From Bryum argenteum (taxonomy: Eukaryota; Streptophyta; Bryopsida; Bryales; Bryaceae): a stretch of DNA of 64,000 nucleotides. Positions 20,392 through 31,961 of the stretch are shown one piece after another. Numbering within the stretch: the first letter of the stretch is position 1; each line of letters begins with the position of its first letter. Both the position numbers and the translations under genes were made by a program. Below the pieces are notes generated by a model. The model did no database searches. It saw only the letters and a program-made list of their open reading frames with translations, and had not been told where the DNA came from. Location: contig CM073330.1 of the NCBI GenBank assembly GCA_037043015.1, positions 12,976,512-13,040,511 of the forward strand, written 5' to 3'.

Positions 20392-23300
20392 TCAGTGAGC
20401 CTGAGCAGGAGGAAGCTCGTCGGCGATCGGGGGTAGGGGACCCTCTCCATCTTGCAGGGGGTGATCATGATGCCTTCTCCAAGCCAACATCCCGAGGAAG
20501 CCCATCAACAGAGCAACAAGAAGGGATCCTACCACACTGCCAGCAATCACTCCCGGATTGGACGGTTTATCGGAACCACCCTGAGCGCTACATTCTCCAC
20601 AGCAAGCGAGGTCTCGAATGGTGATTTTCGTGTCTGATTTCACACACAGACCTCCATTGTCCGCATATTCTCCTTCACATGCTTGCGGTATTCCATTCTG
20701 CCATTCACCTCACTCCCGTCAATTGCAGGACTGGTGTCATTTGACATTGAGCCACATTTGTAAAGCATTGTCTATGGGTGATTGTGCTTACCGGGAAGCT
20801 GGTGCAATTTGCAGAAGTAAGTACGATTGGCTTGGTAGGATAACTGTACCCTGTCACCCTACTTCGCAAAGCATCTTTGACAGGATTTGTCCTGTTTCCC
20901 AATAATTCCAGATAGATTGAAACGCCAGCCACGCCGATGAGATCCCCGTCGGCGCTGAAAGCTGCTTGCACACTCAAAAGCATCAGCACAAAATCAATGC
21001 AACACATGCCTAACAAGCATTTCGAAAAAATGTTCAAGTGTACATATTGTTTCGAAACAGAGATGGCAAGACAAAGCTAAGTACCTAGGCTGGTGACAGA
21101 CGTTAAGTTGCCGCCGATGCGCTCGAAGTCCTGGTATATATCGCTGTACTGAGGCATTCCGTTGGTCTCGATTCGCTTGAGGTTGGCGAAGTAGGAAAAG
21201 TATTTGTTGAGAACAAGCAGGGGATTCTCCAGGTCCCGCAAGATGGCTTCGTAATGACCCCCCAAGGTACAGAGCTGCTTGATCAGTGACGACGAGTTGA
21301 TCGCCAGGATCACGTCAGCGTCGTTACTCTGCGGCAGTTTGTATAGAAACACCTTTGCACCCGCCGCAGGTGGGATTGTTACGTTCCCGAACGTCGTAAA
21401 CACAGCATCAGTGAGCACCAGAATCGCCTGAAAGCAGCTACCAATCGCACTCTTAGTCATACTGCTGGGTGATCGATTTCAGTTTTCTCACAACCGAGAA
21501 TGTGAATATTACACGAGGTGGGGATGGATCGCTCGATCGCTCGCACCTTGGCAGCCAAGGGATTGGAGTCAAAATTGGGCAGAGCAGCCAGAATAGCAGC
21601 CGTGATATTTGATTGCTTGTACTGGCTCTCAACATCCAGGCCCTCCAACTCGTCCAGCAGAGGTTGAAGCTCAGATTGATCGGTGTTGTCATGCTCCTTG
21701 ACTAGAATCTGTTTCAGGCCAAGAAACAGTGAACTTGGCAAACTGAGTTCAACCTGACGCTTGGTATATACGTAACCTACACTAGTGCAAAACCATGGTT
21801 GCACACTGTGTTAAACTGATAGTGTGTCAAACACATGTGCCCAAGCCTTAAAGTAATCCACTCCTTCCAAACACTACACTAATGTTGAATAGTGTTGTCT
21901 TTTTCAAATTTGAAAATGCTTTAAGTCTATACTCTTGACATTAATTTTTACCAAGTTAGAGCATTGATGCCTATACTATTAAAAAACCCCATCTTGAGCA
22001 CTTTAGAGGGTTAGGAGATTGGTCATCAACATAGACGTTTAACATATTTATGTAAACTAGTGTACCTAACACTAATCAACATTATCACCGTAGTAGTACT
22101 TAGTGGCATGTTGAGACACTAGAGTGAAGTTATGTTTGAAACAGTATCTATGGTAGTAGTAGTGGCATGTTGAGACACTACTGTAGAGTGAAGTTATGTT
22201 TGAAACAGTATCTGTGGTTCAACTATGGTTCGGCACTGCTTAGTGCTAAATGAAAAACTTAAGGTAACTTACGGCATCCGGGCTCAGCTGATACGCTCCC
22301 GTGCTGTTGAAGACGATGAAATTGACGTTGTCACCTGCGCTGAGCGTTGTCATCAACTCCCTGACAATGTTCTTCACCGCTTGCAGCTTCGTTCCATCGC
22401 CGTTCCCGGGTGGCACGTTGCCGTTCATGGACGATGCTAGGTCGATGAGCACGACCACCACCTTCATCACCGACGTCGACTGCCGAAACCATATTCGTGA
22501 TCTAACATCGTAACTGTAACATTCCTCATCACTTCGAACCTGCTCCCAAATGAAAGTAACATTCCTTAACGAACAATTTTGGACTAGTGAGCTAGTGCGA
22601 TTTCTAGTAGTTCATGTGCAACTTGACTTCAATGGTGTGATAATGTTACCGTTCCGGGGAGTACTCGCCACGTCCCGACCAAAGTTCCGAAGTAAGATCG
22701 AGTGAAGGTAGTTGAATTCGCCATTGCCCACGTCTTCAGCAACGGATCCAATTCTCTGTGTGAACATACGGAAAGCATTGTATTCACACTGTCTTTCTTC
22801 GAAGACTTTGCCAATCTACAATCACACACATTCAAGTGCCACCTTGTCAGTAAACACCCAATATCTATCCGTATTGGAAGTAGCTTGATGAGGCCTTGGT
22901 AATTGCAAAAAGAGCATACCTGACATAACTCTGCTTGTAATCCAGATTCATGCTCTTACAGGGGCTGCCTCCAATTGCTGGACAATAAGGACTATTGATG
23001 ACCGGTTTGCACGAGAGCCCCTCTCTATCCCCGCGCAACGGCTCACAAACGCCGTGCGAACAGTTTGTGTTCTTGGTATTATAGCACGTTGCCAGCAAGA
23101 CTGCAAGCAAATCGATGAGCCCATCTATCAAGTTCTAGCGCACAAAGAAACCTCACACTCGTCGTGTGTAATCAGTAAGGATGTTCAGGTGCATTTCCCA
23201 CCTGAAACCCGAAAGCAGGCTCGAATGAATCTAGTCACAGACAGGCAATCTGAAACCCCATAGCTAAACCCACACTAGCTAGACGTAGAACTAAGGGTAA

Positions 23301-23659
23301 TGAAATAGTGAAATCGGAACAGTTCAAGCATTTGATCGAATTCCTGGCTAGTATTTGGAGAGCTGCCACGCAGTTGAACAATCGCTATCTTTACATTTTT
23401 GAAATTGCATCCATTGCAACGGTCAAGACTGTGCCTACGACTGTTTCATCGGATACGCGTGAGTACTAATTCCGAAGAGATGGTGCAAGAATATGTTACC
23501 ACATTGAGCATTGTAGTTGGCGATGGCGAGTTTAACAATCTTTTCCACCTGGGCTTGACTTGTGTCCAGAAAGTCATCCCCTTGAACATCTCCGACAACG
23601 GCAACAACAAGACTCCCAAGCAGCACCGCGAGCAGAAGCGGTACCCAGCATCTACTCAT
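20392..23659 (-). CDS. VWA/Cache-like single-TM protein, copy 3 (alpha2delta/CACHD1-like), intact
   Basis: Eight exons join into one open frame of 631 codons: 23659-23467, 23124-22925, 22815-22650, 22583-22273, 21753-21547, 21427-21085, 20961-20792 and 20697-20392, all with GT-AG signals and matching phases. Residues 1-22 are a signal peptide. A Cys-rich part follows (about 65-130), then YNAFRMF-type sequence before the VWA domain (about 228-400). The YDVRSRIWF stretch just before it corresponds to the YDxRxRPWY that precedes VWA in alpha2delta. The metal site is D234-L-A-S-S238. A Cache-like segment lies around 475-530 (GDLIGVAGVSIYLELL). A Cys-rich stalk and one membrane helix (about 579-601) precede a 30-residue basic tail. 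In animals such proteins traffic and tune calcium channels; the plant role is unknown. Exon 2 could include an extra upstream exon that I cannot judge. Confidence 0.75.
21780..22236. mobile_element. Expanded MITE-like repeat in intron 4 of copy 3
   Basis: Same left end as in copy 2 (CACTAGTGCAAAACCATGG) and a degenerate right end. The interior has grown and includes a direct duplication of about 65 bases around 22100-22210 (TAGTGGCATGTTGAGACACT occurs twice). Confidence 0.5.
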
Positions 23660-23700
23660 TCTTTAGTGCTCGTCAGCCACTAATGCTACAATCTGTACTA

Positions 23701-24524
23701 GCAAACATACAAACAAGGATACGCTGAATTCCGAAGCGTGGGAGGATGAAATCAGGGTCCTCTTGTCGGTAGACCATACCCACCGCTTCACAGGCTTGGC
23801 GGACCATCAAAGTCAAAAAAGGTGCAATCCATTACAGTGATATTTCAATTTCTTCGACAGAAAAGTCAACAAGGTTCCGATTCGAGCATCGGGCATCATC
23901 GGGTATCATTATAGTCGATAGCCGGGTTCCGAGATCGCGCTTACTGACGACCATGTCCAAGTAGGAGCGGATAACATTCATACAATGTTCATCCTTAGGG
24001 CCATACCACATGGGAGGAAAGGCAGTGAGATGGAAGATTCGTATTGGTTCTAATGAGCAAGTGGTTGCCACATGTGAGGAAGTAGGGAGAGTGGCAAGAG
24101 TGACATGGAGCAACTTTGTAGCTTTGGGTTTGCTTTGGTTGTTGCTTTGGGATCTACATGGCAATGACGTGGCACACGGGAGGCACTTGAAAACTACCAG
24201 GCACTAGTGCCTGGAAGTCGACCGGCAGTGGAGAAAATTCAGGAGAAAAGTCGATAATCGCTGCTACAGCGGCAGCAGGCAGGGGCGGCCTGCCGATGGT
24301 GTGGCAAGGGCCTTATTGACCTATAGAACCTATAGAAATGCTTGGAGAGTTGGAGGTATGCTGAAACTAAAATACATGTCTTTGACAATAGAAAAGGCAT
24401 GTGAAAATTTCTTGAATTGGAAATCGAAATGGTGAGATCATGTCTTGGTACCTCTTTCATGTGAACAAAAAACTAAATTTGAAAAAAAAGTAAATCTTAA
24501 GTTTTGGTGAATATTTGAAGTTAC
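23701..24524. other. Gene-free spacer
   Basis: No gene recognised. Short frames at 23832-24207 have no domain. The stretch is probably decayed repeat. Confidence 0.45.
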
Positions 24525-24822
24525 TAAGGTAGAGGCACCCATACCCGACCACTTAAGGATTTTAGCACATGATATTAAGGTATATATTTTTTTTAGAATT
24601 TTTCATGTGTGCAAACATAAGGTTCTTGTTGAATGCAAAAAGTTTCGTGATTTTATTTGCATTATTCAAATGGTTATAATTGTTTAAAGTGAAAAGTTGC
24701 TTGAAACCTAAAGTCGATCACATGCTCAAATATACAAATGAGGTACATTTGTTCTTTCAAAATCTAGGAATTGGGCTTGATCGGGTATTGGTTGCCGGTT
24801 GGGAATGGGTGCCTCTACCTTA
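24525..24822. mobile_element. TA-flanked MITE, about 298 bp
   Basis: The ends are inverted repeats: AAGGTAGAGGCACCCAT at the left and ATGGGTGCCTCTACCTT at the right, perfect over 17 bases. TA sits at each edge, as in Tc1/mariner-derived MITEs. No coding content. Confidence 0.7.
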
Positions 24823-24999
24823 AGATCCAATTGATTTTGGGCAGTATCAGAGAATAATAGAGCATATTCAGCAGATTGGGCAATTTTGGGTAGATTTCAA
24901 ATAATGTTATCAAACTTTGCCCATGAATAGAGAAATGCGCTAAGTAGTCCCCAGTCCGTCGTTTCGTGCCTTGTTTTTAGTTATTAGCTAAATAGAACG

Positions 25000-25240
25000 G
25001 ACTCGGGACCAAATGCACCAAACTTGGGACCAGATGTAAACTAGGGACCAAATCCCTCGGTCTTCTACACATCACGGTGTGGATTGGGCACCGAGTTGAA
25101 TTGGGAACCGAACTCTGAAAACCATCAAAATCATGCATTTTTGAGTTTAGTCCCGCGTTCGACCTTAGAGTACAGATTTGGTGCCTACTTCGACGTTTGG
25201 TCCCTAGTTCGACCAGAACTGGGTGTTTTGGTCCTTCGTT
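25000..25240. repeat. Inverted GGGACCAAA-rich repeat
   Basis: The left half repeats GGGACCAAAT / GGGACCAGAT and the right half carries the inverse, TTTGGTCCCTAGTTCGAC and GTTTTGGTCC. It can fold back on itself. It is probably a decayed MITE, but I cannot define its ends. Confidence 0.4.
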
Positions 25241-25871
25241 TGTTGTACTTAGTATATTTCTCTAACATTATTAAAAAATATGAGGAATTTTGAAGCATGA
25301 GATAACTTCACAGAAAGATATGGGGAAAATCTACAATGTGCAAAAAAAAATCAACTTTATGAATCTATATATAGTAACTGAGAGCATTACCAGAGTCAAA
25401 TCGACCACGATATGACTCTTTTTCGACTTCAGAGAGTAAGGTAATTATACAAATGAGTTTGTCATTGGTTTTTAAAGTACAATTACGATGTTTACTGAAA
25501 ATATTGTAGAGAAAATATGTATATGTTTGAAATTTCCTCCAAACAAATCTAAACACCAACAACATAATCTTACGTATATTTATGGAAGCATAGTGCGACT
25601 ATGCGTGAAGCTGAAGTGACTGAAAGAATTCGAGGTTTTCCTTTCTTTCCATTCTTTCTCCGATGAGGTTTTGGAGGTCAAATTGGGGTTAAGTGACGAG
25701 AGTGCACAGAAGTTGCATGTTAAGTGGCAGATCTTCCGTTCTTCGATGAGGTTTGGGAGGTCAAATTGGGGTTCAGTATACGAGCGTGCATAATTTTCGA
25801 ATGTGTCAAGTGTCCGATTCGTGATTTGTAGGGAAATGTTTCTGAGGTAAAATTGGGGGTTATGCTTGAGA

Positions 25872-28410
25872 ATGGCGATGGCGTGGATGGTGTTGTTGAC
25901 GATGATGGTGCTCGTCAATGGGGTCGTTGCGGCGCCTTACGTGCGGCCACCAGCTCGGAAGGCTCTCTCGTTCTGGGGTGGCTGTAAGAAAGCCTCCGAA
26001 ACTCAACAGGTGACGCTCATTCTTTCTTTGGACCTAGGGTTCCATATCAGTTTCTATGACTACATTACGCTTCGTATCAATTCAGTGTAGTTAGCAATAT
26101 CACGATCATAACATAGTAGGTAAGCATCGAGAGGAAATCGTCCGCGGTTTTGATTAGTGAGGTCTAATGGAGTCAGATGCTAAGGAAAGCTCTATGTGAA
26201 ATTGCTAACAAGCTCGAGGCAATCTCCTGCTACAGATTCTTTTGGTTCTTAAGCTTGATGTTATATTGATGTGTTTACAAAGGTAATCCTTAGGGTTGCT
26301 CTTCTTCTTCGAACTTGTGTCAAGTGAGAAAGAATCGGCTAGAAAAGAATATACTTGGCCTGTTCCTTTTGATGAAGCTCGAGATATTCTCATCAAATTT
26401 TGCGGATTTTTATTGCAAAGTGGCTGTAGTGTAGGAATTCAAATATTTACAGCAGCAGAGAAACAAAATGATTGCAGATCTCCATTGCCGAATGGCCACT
26501 TGAATCTGTAGTAGTGCAGCAATTTTACCGGTTTTAGCAGCAGGGGAACATTCGATTGTGGATCTTCATTGGTAAATTGAAAGCTAAGTAGTGTAGCACT
26601 TTTACTTATTACAGAAGCAGTGAAACAAAAGCCTGTTCTGGAAGGGTAGACCAACTGACGTATGGATTTGGCAGGTGCATATTTCATTAGCAGGGCCGGA
26701 GCACATGCGAGTATCATGGATGAGTTCCAAGAGTGCAAAGAACAAGTCACTGGTGGTGCAATACGGTGTGACATCAGGGAACTACTCCGCCACGGCCACT
26801 GGCACATCGACCAGTTACTCGTATCTTCTCTACTCGTCGGGGACCATGAATCACGTTGTCATCGGCCCTTTGGAACATAGCACAACTTATTACTATAAGT
26901 GCGGCGGTGCTGGTGAAGAATATCATTTCAGAACCCCTCCACCTCCTGGACCCGATGTCCCCATCAATTTCGCCATTGTCGGTAAGCTCGTCCTAGAATT
27001 TGAATCCTCAATCAGCAATTTATCATTCAAAATGGTAACGAAAAGATGGTTGATTCTGGAGCTCAAATTGAGGTTGTCAACAATATCACGAGACTCTGTT
27101 TCATTTGTGCAGGGGATTTGGGTCAAACGGGATGGACGAAATCGACACTAGAGCATATAGGAAACTCCAAGTACGATGTACTACTTCTTGCTGGGGATCT
27201 ATCATACGCTGATTACTACCAGCCGTCGTGGGATTCATTCGGCGAGCTTGTTGAGCCTTACGCCAGTGCGAGACCGTGGATGGTAACGCAAGGAAACCAT
27301 GAGGTCGAGGTGCTTCCGATCTTCGTGGAAGGGTTTCGTGCTTTCAATACGAGGTGGCAGATGCCGCATAAAGAAAGTGGATCCGACTCCAATCTGTATT
27401 ACTCTTTCGATGTTGCTGGAGTTCATGTTATCATGCTCGGCTCGTACGCTGACTTCGATGAAGGCTCTGATCAATACTCGTGGCTTCAGGTCAGAACCAC
27501 CACTTTACTCTGATATCGTATCTATTGCTGTCACTAACTAATATTCTTCGTTTGTATGTTGCAGTCGGATCTGTTGGAAGTAGACAGGAGCAGAACGCCA
27601 TGGGTCATTGTGGTTCTGCACGCTCCGTGGTACAACACAAACCATGCTCATCGGGGTGATGGAGATGACATGAAGCTGGCTTTGGAGCAAATGCTTCACG
27701 AGGCCCGGGTTGACATCCTCATTGGAGGCCATGTGCATGCTTATGAACGCACGGTAAAGCTCACGATTGCTAATCACAAATTGAATGACGATTGTTTACG
27801 CATCAAATCGAAGCATGAAGTCGAAACTCTTCGTGTTAGTCCAGTTCTTGGGGCTTGTTGATGAGTGCATAATCTGCATTGATTAACTTATCACTTGTCG
27901 ATTGTGGATTGGTAAAACAGACACGGGTGTTCGCCAACAAAGTGGATCCTTGTGGAATAATGCACATTACAGTGGGAGATGGTGGCAACCGGGAAGGTCT
28001 TGCCAGAAAGTAAGTCTTTTCATCATCACTTGAGGCTAGTTTGTATTTTACACTAACTACTTCAACTACAGTCATTGGTTCATTAGCGCTGTAACTTTGT
28101 ATCTGTGCTCTTCTTTATGATCTGACATATGAAGAATGTGATATATTTGTGATAACAATTGTGTGGCTGTAGGTTTTATGATCATTCACCGGATTGGACT
28201 GTATTCCGAGAGGCCAGTTTTGGGCATGCGGAGCTGAAAGTGGTGAATGGAACGCATGCGCACTGGACTTGGCACCGGAACGATGACGACGAAGCCGTTC
28301 TCGCGGACGAGTTTTGGATCACGAGCTTGAGTGCTAACCTCTCCGAATGCTCCTTTCCACAGCCCAGCGTCAGGAGAATTCTGAAGCCTGTGGGAAAGGG
28401 TAGACATTAG
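25872..28410 (+). CDS. Purple acid phosphatase (plant metallophosphoesterase)
   Basis: Six exons join into 445 residues: 25872-26009, 26675-26981, 27113-27489, 27565-27753, 27921-28009 and 28173-28410, all GT-AG. Residues 1-22 are a signal peptide ([20 protein letters not shown]), so the enzyme is secreted or vacuolar. The N-terminal fibronectin-like part carries [15 protein letters not shown] and [11 protein letters not shown]. The five metal-ligand blocks are complete: GDLG (D150), GDLSY (D177, Y180), GNHE (N210), VVLH (H293) and GGHVH (H330, H332). The enzyme hydrolyses phosphate monoesters with a di-metal centre, usually in phosphate scavenging. The size fits the shorter plant PAPs (PAP18-22-like). 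The signal-peptide codons are made of the minisatellite unit found at 14283-14712, and the upstream 200 bases contain two roughly 90-bp direct repeats. Confidence 0.93.
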
Positions 28411-29224
28411 ACTAGTTCAATAGCTTGATTTGAGTGTAACATAGTAATGTATATCAAACCTCGTAGCTTTATCAGAAGCGTGCCTGAAACCATCCAATTT
28501 GTGAAGCTTTTTCTGCAATGATGCTGCATCTAAAATGAGGATGTATGCTGGGCCTCAACAATCATTCAACAGGTTGTTCACCCAATTTGGAATGAATTGG
28601 AAGTCTGACTGGAAGAATTTGACGTTGCCTTTTTGGTCTATGAATCATTACCTCATGTTTAGCGAAGTGGGAGATTGGATCAATTGGAATGTTTCTGGAC
28701 TCTTTTAAGATTTGTTCCCCGTTGATACTATGCATGCACTGATCTTTTTACATTCATGACTGGATCCCTTCACATTCCATTGAATCTTGCTTTTCCGTTT
28801 TATCGACCAATAGCTACGCCAAGTTGACCCAATCATCTGCAAGCGACCATTTGACCCCTTCAACCAGCTCACCTTATTCCGGCACAGTAGCAGCAGCCAA
28901 ATACATCCAACACTAACAGAATCTGCTCTGTAGCTCTCAGTGTACTCAACATTGCACTTAAATTTTGATGTCAAACTGGACACCTTCTTCTGAGAGCTTC
29001 TGAATTCAAATGCGTTAGCAAAAACTTGATTAGATTTTGATTGAAAATTGGTCATAAGAGTCGCTGGAAATTTAGGAATTTCGACATTCCTAAATTTCGA
29101 CTACTGCAAAATTCGCACGGTCATAAGGTGTGGTGCACAGCTTCAGGGTTGGTATCCTACCAAAATAGGTCCAACCGCACGAATATAGGCTCCGCGGTCC
29201 GTAGGTATACGAGCTCAGGCTGAT
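28411..29224. other. Spacer after the phosphatase gene
   Basis: Probably contains the 3-prime UTR of the phosphatase. No other gene is seen. Near 29068 there is a short palindrome (AATTTAGGAATTTCGACATTCCTAAATT). Confidence 0.45.
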
Positions 29225-29539
29225 TTAGGGCCACTTTATACTTGGGGCCGGATTGAGCGGCCCGAAATCTTCAAATTTCAACCAATAGGATGGCTCGATT
29301 CTTTCAAATCGGGCCTAAGGGCTTTATACTAGGACCCGACTAGGGCCCAACCAAAACTTCACTTTATCCTATGTGGCATCCCACATGGCACTGTTTTGGT
29401 GCCAAAATATTCGGGCCCAAGTGATGCAATTGGGACAAGGTTTACCAAGTCCCGAACTCCCCAACTTGGGCCCAAGCCCTAATTGTCGAATCCGGCCCAG
29501 CCTACAGCCGACCCTGGCCTCTGTATAAAGTGGCCCTAA
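29225..29539. mobile_element. TA-flanked MITE with GGGCC termini, about 315 bp
   Basis: Left end TTAGGGCCACTTTATAC and right end GTATAAAGTGGCCCTAA are exact inverses over 17 bases. The interior is rich in GGGCC / GGCCC words. TA at the edges suggests Tc1/mariner-type insertion. Non-coding. Confidence 0.7.
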
Positions 29540-29638
29540 CTTATATTGAGAACTTTGATTGGATATAGTTTAAAATCCGTACGGTTCAGATATATGAAAT
29601 TTGGTACGTGGACTAATTGGGTATTCCTAAACAGATCT

Positions 29639-30147
29639 TAGGGCCGATTTACACCTAGGGGCCGGGCCAAGTTTTCTTGGGGCCAATTGCTTGAAATTTC
29701 AGCCCATTTGTGGGTTGGGGCCGGCCTCAAGTCCTCATTATAATATGATTAGAATGGGGGCCGATTTTCCTATATGTAATGGCCTTCGGGCCAAGAAGCC
29801 AGGCCAATTCAATAAAGTCCAAAAAAAATCAGCACTTCTCAAAAAACGGACGGATTTGATTTGGTGAAAAAAAAATGTTTTTTTAAAAAAAAGGTTTTTT
29901 TAGACAAATCTGACATTGGCCCCCAGGCCAAGAATTGGCCTTCCATTCTCGGTGCACCCAATTCACCGAGCTCGGGCCATGTCAGAACTTGCATTTCTTG
30001 ATTAAAAAAATTCTGACACCAAATTGGCCCGGCCTCTAGGTGTAAGGGGGTTGGGCCCGATTTTTGCCTTTCGGCCAATCACGAGTGAGGATTTCAGCCC
30101 TCAAACGGGCTGAATTGGCCCGTCCCCTAGGTGTAAAGCAGCCCTTA
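29639..30147. mobile_element. Related TA-flanked GGGCC MITE, about 509 bp
   Basis: Left end TAGGGCCGATTTACACCTAG, right end the inverse of TAAGGGCTGCTTTACACCTAG, with both continuing into GGGGxCGGGCCAA. It shares the start TAGGGCC and GGCC-rich interior with the neighbour at 29225, so the two are one family. A poly-A/T patch lies at 29820-29905. Confidence 0.65.
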
Positions 30148-30274
30148 CAGTCAGAATCTCTCGATCTAAGTTTTAAAATTTGCAAACCTATTTGCAATAC
30201 TATCAGTTGGGAAGTATTCTTAGAGACAGTTTGATTGAAACATAAGTTTATAGTTTTTCATTTGGGGATTACCC

Positions 30275-31000
30275 TTGACTCTGAGTTCGATATTTGAGTG
30301 TTCTTGGGAACATTACACAAGTATTCAAGACTTCCACATGATGTGTGGAATTGAAGGTCGCCTCAATGAGCATGAGCATCAAAAATCCTTGGATGACCAT
30401 CTCTTTGGTACAATTCAAAAATATAATATAGATGCATCAAGAGTCATATTTCAACACAATAATGCACATGTACATAGGAGTAATAGTATGCAACAATGAT
30501 TTTATGGGCAGAACCCCAATTCCGTTAAAATGACACTATGCCATGTGCCATTTTGTCACACTAGATGTTACATTTGTGCTCATATAAAATGATATATTCT
30601 GTAATATCACAATTTTTTGTAATATCACTTCTTTAAATAGATTGTCACTCATTTTCCCTAATATCACCTTAAAATTCTGTTATATCACATGGTTTTTGAA
30701 CTACAGTTCAGAAAGTTGAGGTGTGCCATTTTACCGGAATAATGCCATTTTAACGGAATTGGGGTTGCAGCCTTTTTGGGTCTTATCTTAGCTTGCTCAA
30801 TCTCTAGATTTGAATCATCTAGAACATGTTTGGGCAACATTGAAAACGGGAGATTAGATCGATATGACACACCACCAAGAGGGATACTTGATTCAAGGTC
30901 TTGAATGTGTAAAAGAAACCTTCCCTTCTCTCAGTGTTGATGATTGCAAAAGACTTATAGAATCAATACCCAGACTAATAGGGGCTACATTAAAATCTTA
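30275..31000 (+). pseudogene. Tc1/mariner transposase relic, split by a MITE
   Basis: Before the insertion the frame reads GIEGRLNEHEHQKSLDDHL and then FQHNNAHVH, the counterpart of the catalytic FQQDNAPxH, with the Asp replaced by Asn. After the insertion it resumes with LAQSLDLNHLEHVWATLK, the counterpart of AQSPDLNPIEHVW. Removing the MITE and one copy of its GCAG duplication joins both halves in the same frame. Several in-frame stops and the lost Asp show that it is dead. The right terminal repeat is probably ACACTTTTGAAGGTCAC at 31227-31243, and the left end seems missing. Confidence 0.75.
30512..30766. mobile_element. MITE inserted in the Tc1/mariner relic, 255 bp
   Basis: AACCCCAATTCCGTTAAAAT at the left is exactly inverted at the right end (30747-30766). 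GCAG flanks it on both sides (30508-30511 and 30767-30770), consistent with a 4-bp target duplication. Internal words such as AAATGACAC and GTGCCATTTTGTCAC recur in the dynein intron at 63050-63390 and near 1236. Confidence 0.75.
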
Positions 31001-31036
31001 AGGAAAATGGACAAACGGGTGAGGAATTTCTATGTT

Positions 31037-31243
31037 GGACCTTCAAAAGTGTACCAATATACGAAGTAGCTTTAGGTTTTTTTCCTTTCTCATTGAGCGC
31101 TTCAATTTTTTTATAATTCTTGTAAACAATTAGTACATTGTATGTACTATTTCAATAAATTTACTACATTCCATGAATTTCTCTTAGCTTCATTATTTTT
31201 TGAATGTAACTCGTACAAACATTAGAACACTTTTGAAGGTCAC
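31037..31243. repeat. Inverted repeat at the 3-prime end of the Tc1/mariner relic
   Basis: GGACCTTCAAAAGTGT at 31037 is mirrored by ACACTTTTGAAGGTCAC at 31227-31243. The outer one has the form of a Tc1-type terminal repeat. Confidence 0.5.
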
Positions 31244-31961
31244 TGCATGTGCCATGGCTCCACGCCCATGTGCGAATTTTTTCTGAATAAATAAATAAAT
31301 AAAACATTAAACACTCTCTAATATCTTCCAAATGCTGATTCATAGAGGGTGTGATAATACAGAGTTCGTCGTCCGCTTCCTTTTCTGATTGATCCGTTAC
31401 AACCGAAATGCACCTCGAGATGTTCCATTACTCATCGGACGACCGTTGGCGATCGATCATAGAACGATTCCACAATAATGAACCGAATATAGTTCCAGAT
31501 CTCCTGCTTTACAGGCCTGCCGTTGTCCATCGACTTCTTTATTACTTCCATTTCCCCTCATGTTGCCAACGAACACCTGAATGTTGTACCTGATTGAGCC
31601 TTTGTACGTCAAACGAACTTGATTTAGTCACCGCCGAGATTTGACAAGCTCTGAATATTATTGCTGTTATTTACTTCAGAATCGTACCTCCTTCATATCA
31701 CATGTGTCTCGCAGTGACTGCAGTGTCAGTTCGAACATAGAATGTCATTTACAAGAGCTAGCGGTCAGAACATCATCGATCTGTAGAAGTTTAAAATCAG
31801 TGTGAGATCTTAGACTCTCCTTAGACTTTGTTGAGGAAGTTCTCTACTCTGCGTGTTTTGAAGTGGGTCGGTTGAATAGAAGGTCAAGGTATCGCTGTTT
31901 AGGATTTGGGTGTTTTTGTCTTTCTGCAGGAAACTCTTGTCGGTTGATATATTAGCTAGCC

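Larger units (their letters stand above)
20040..23700. repeat. Tandem duplication unit 3 (incomplete, about 3.7 kb recognisable)
   Basis: Third copy of the unit. It carries VWA/Cache copy 3. Downstream similarity fades after the gene start, and the complete phosphatase gene follows 2.2 kb later. Confidence 0.7.
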
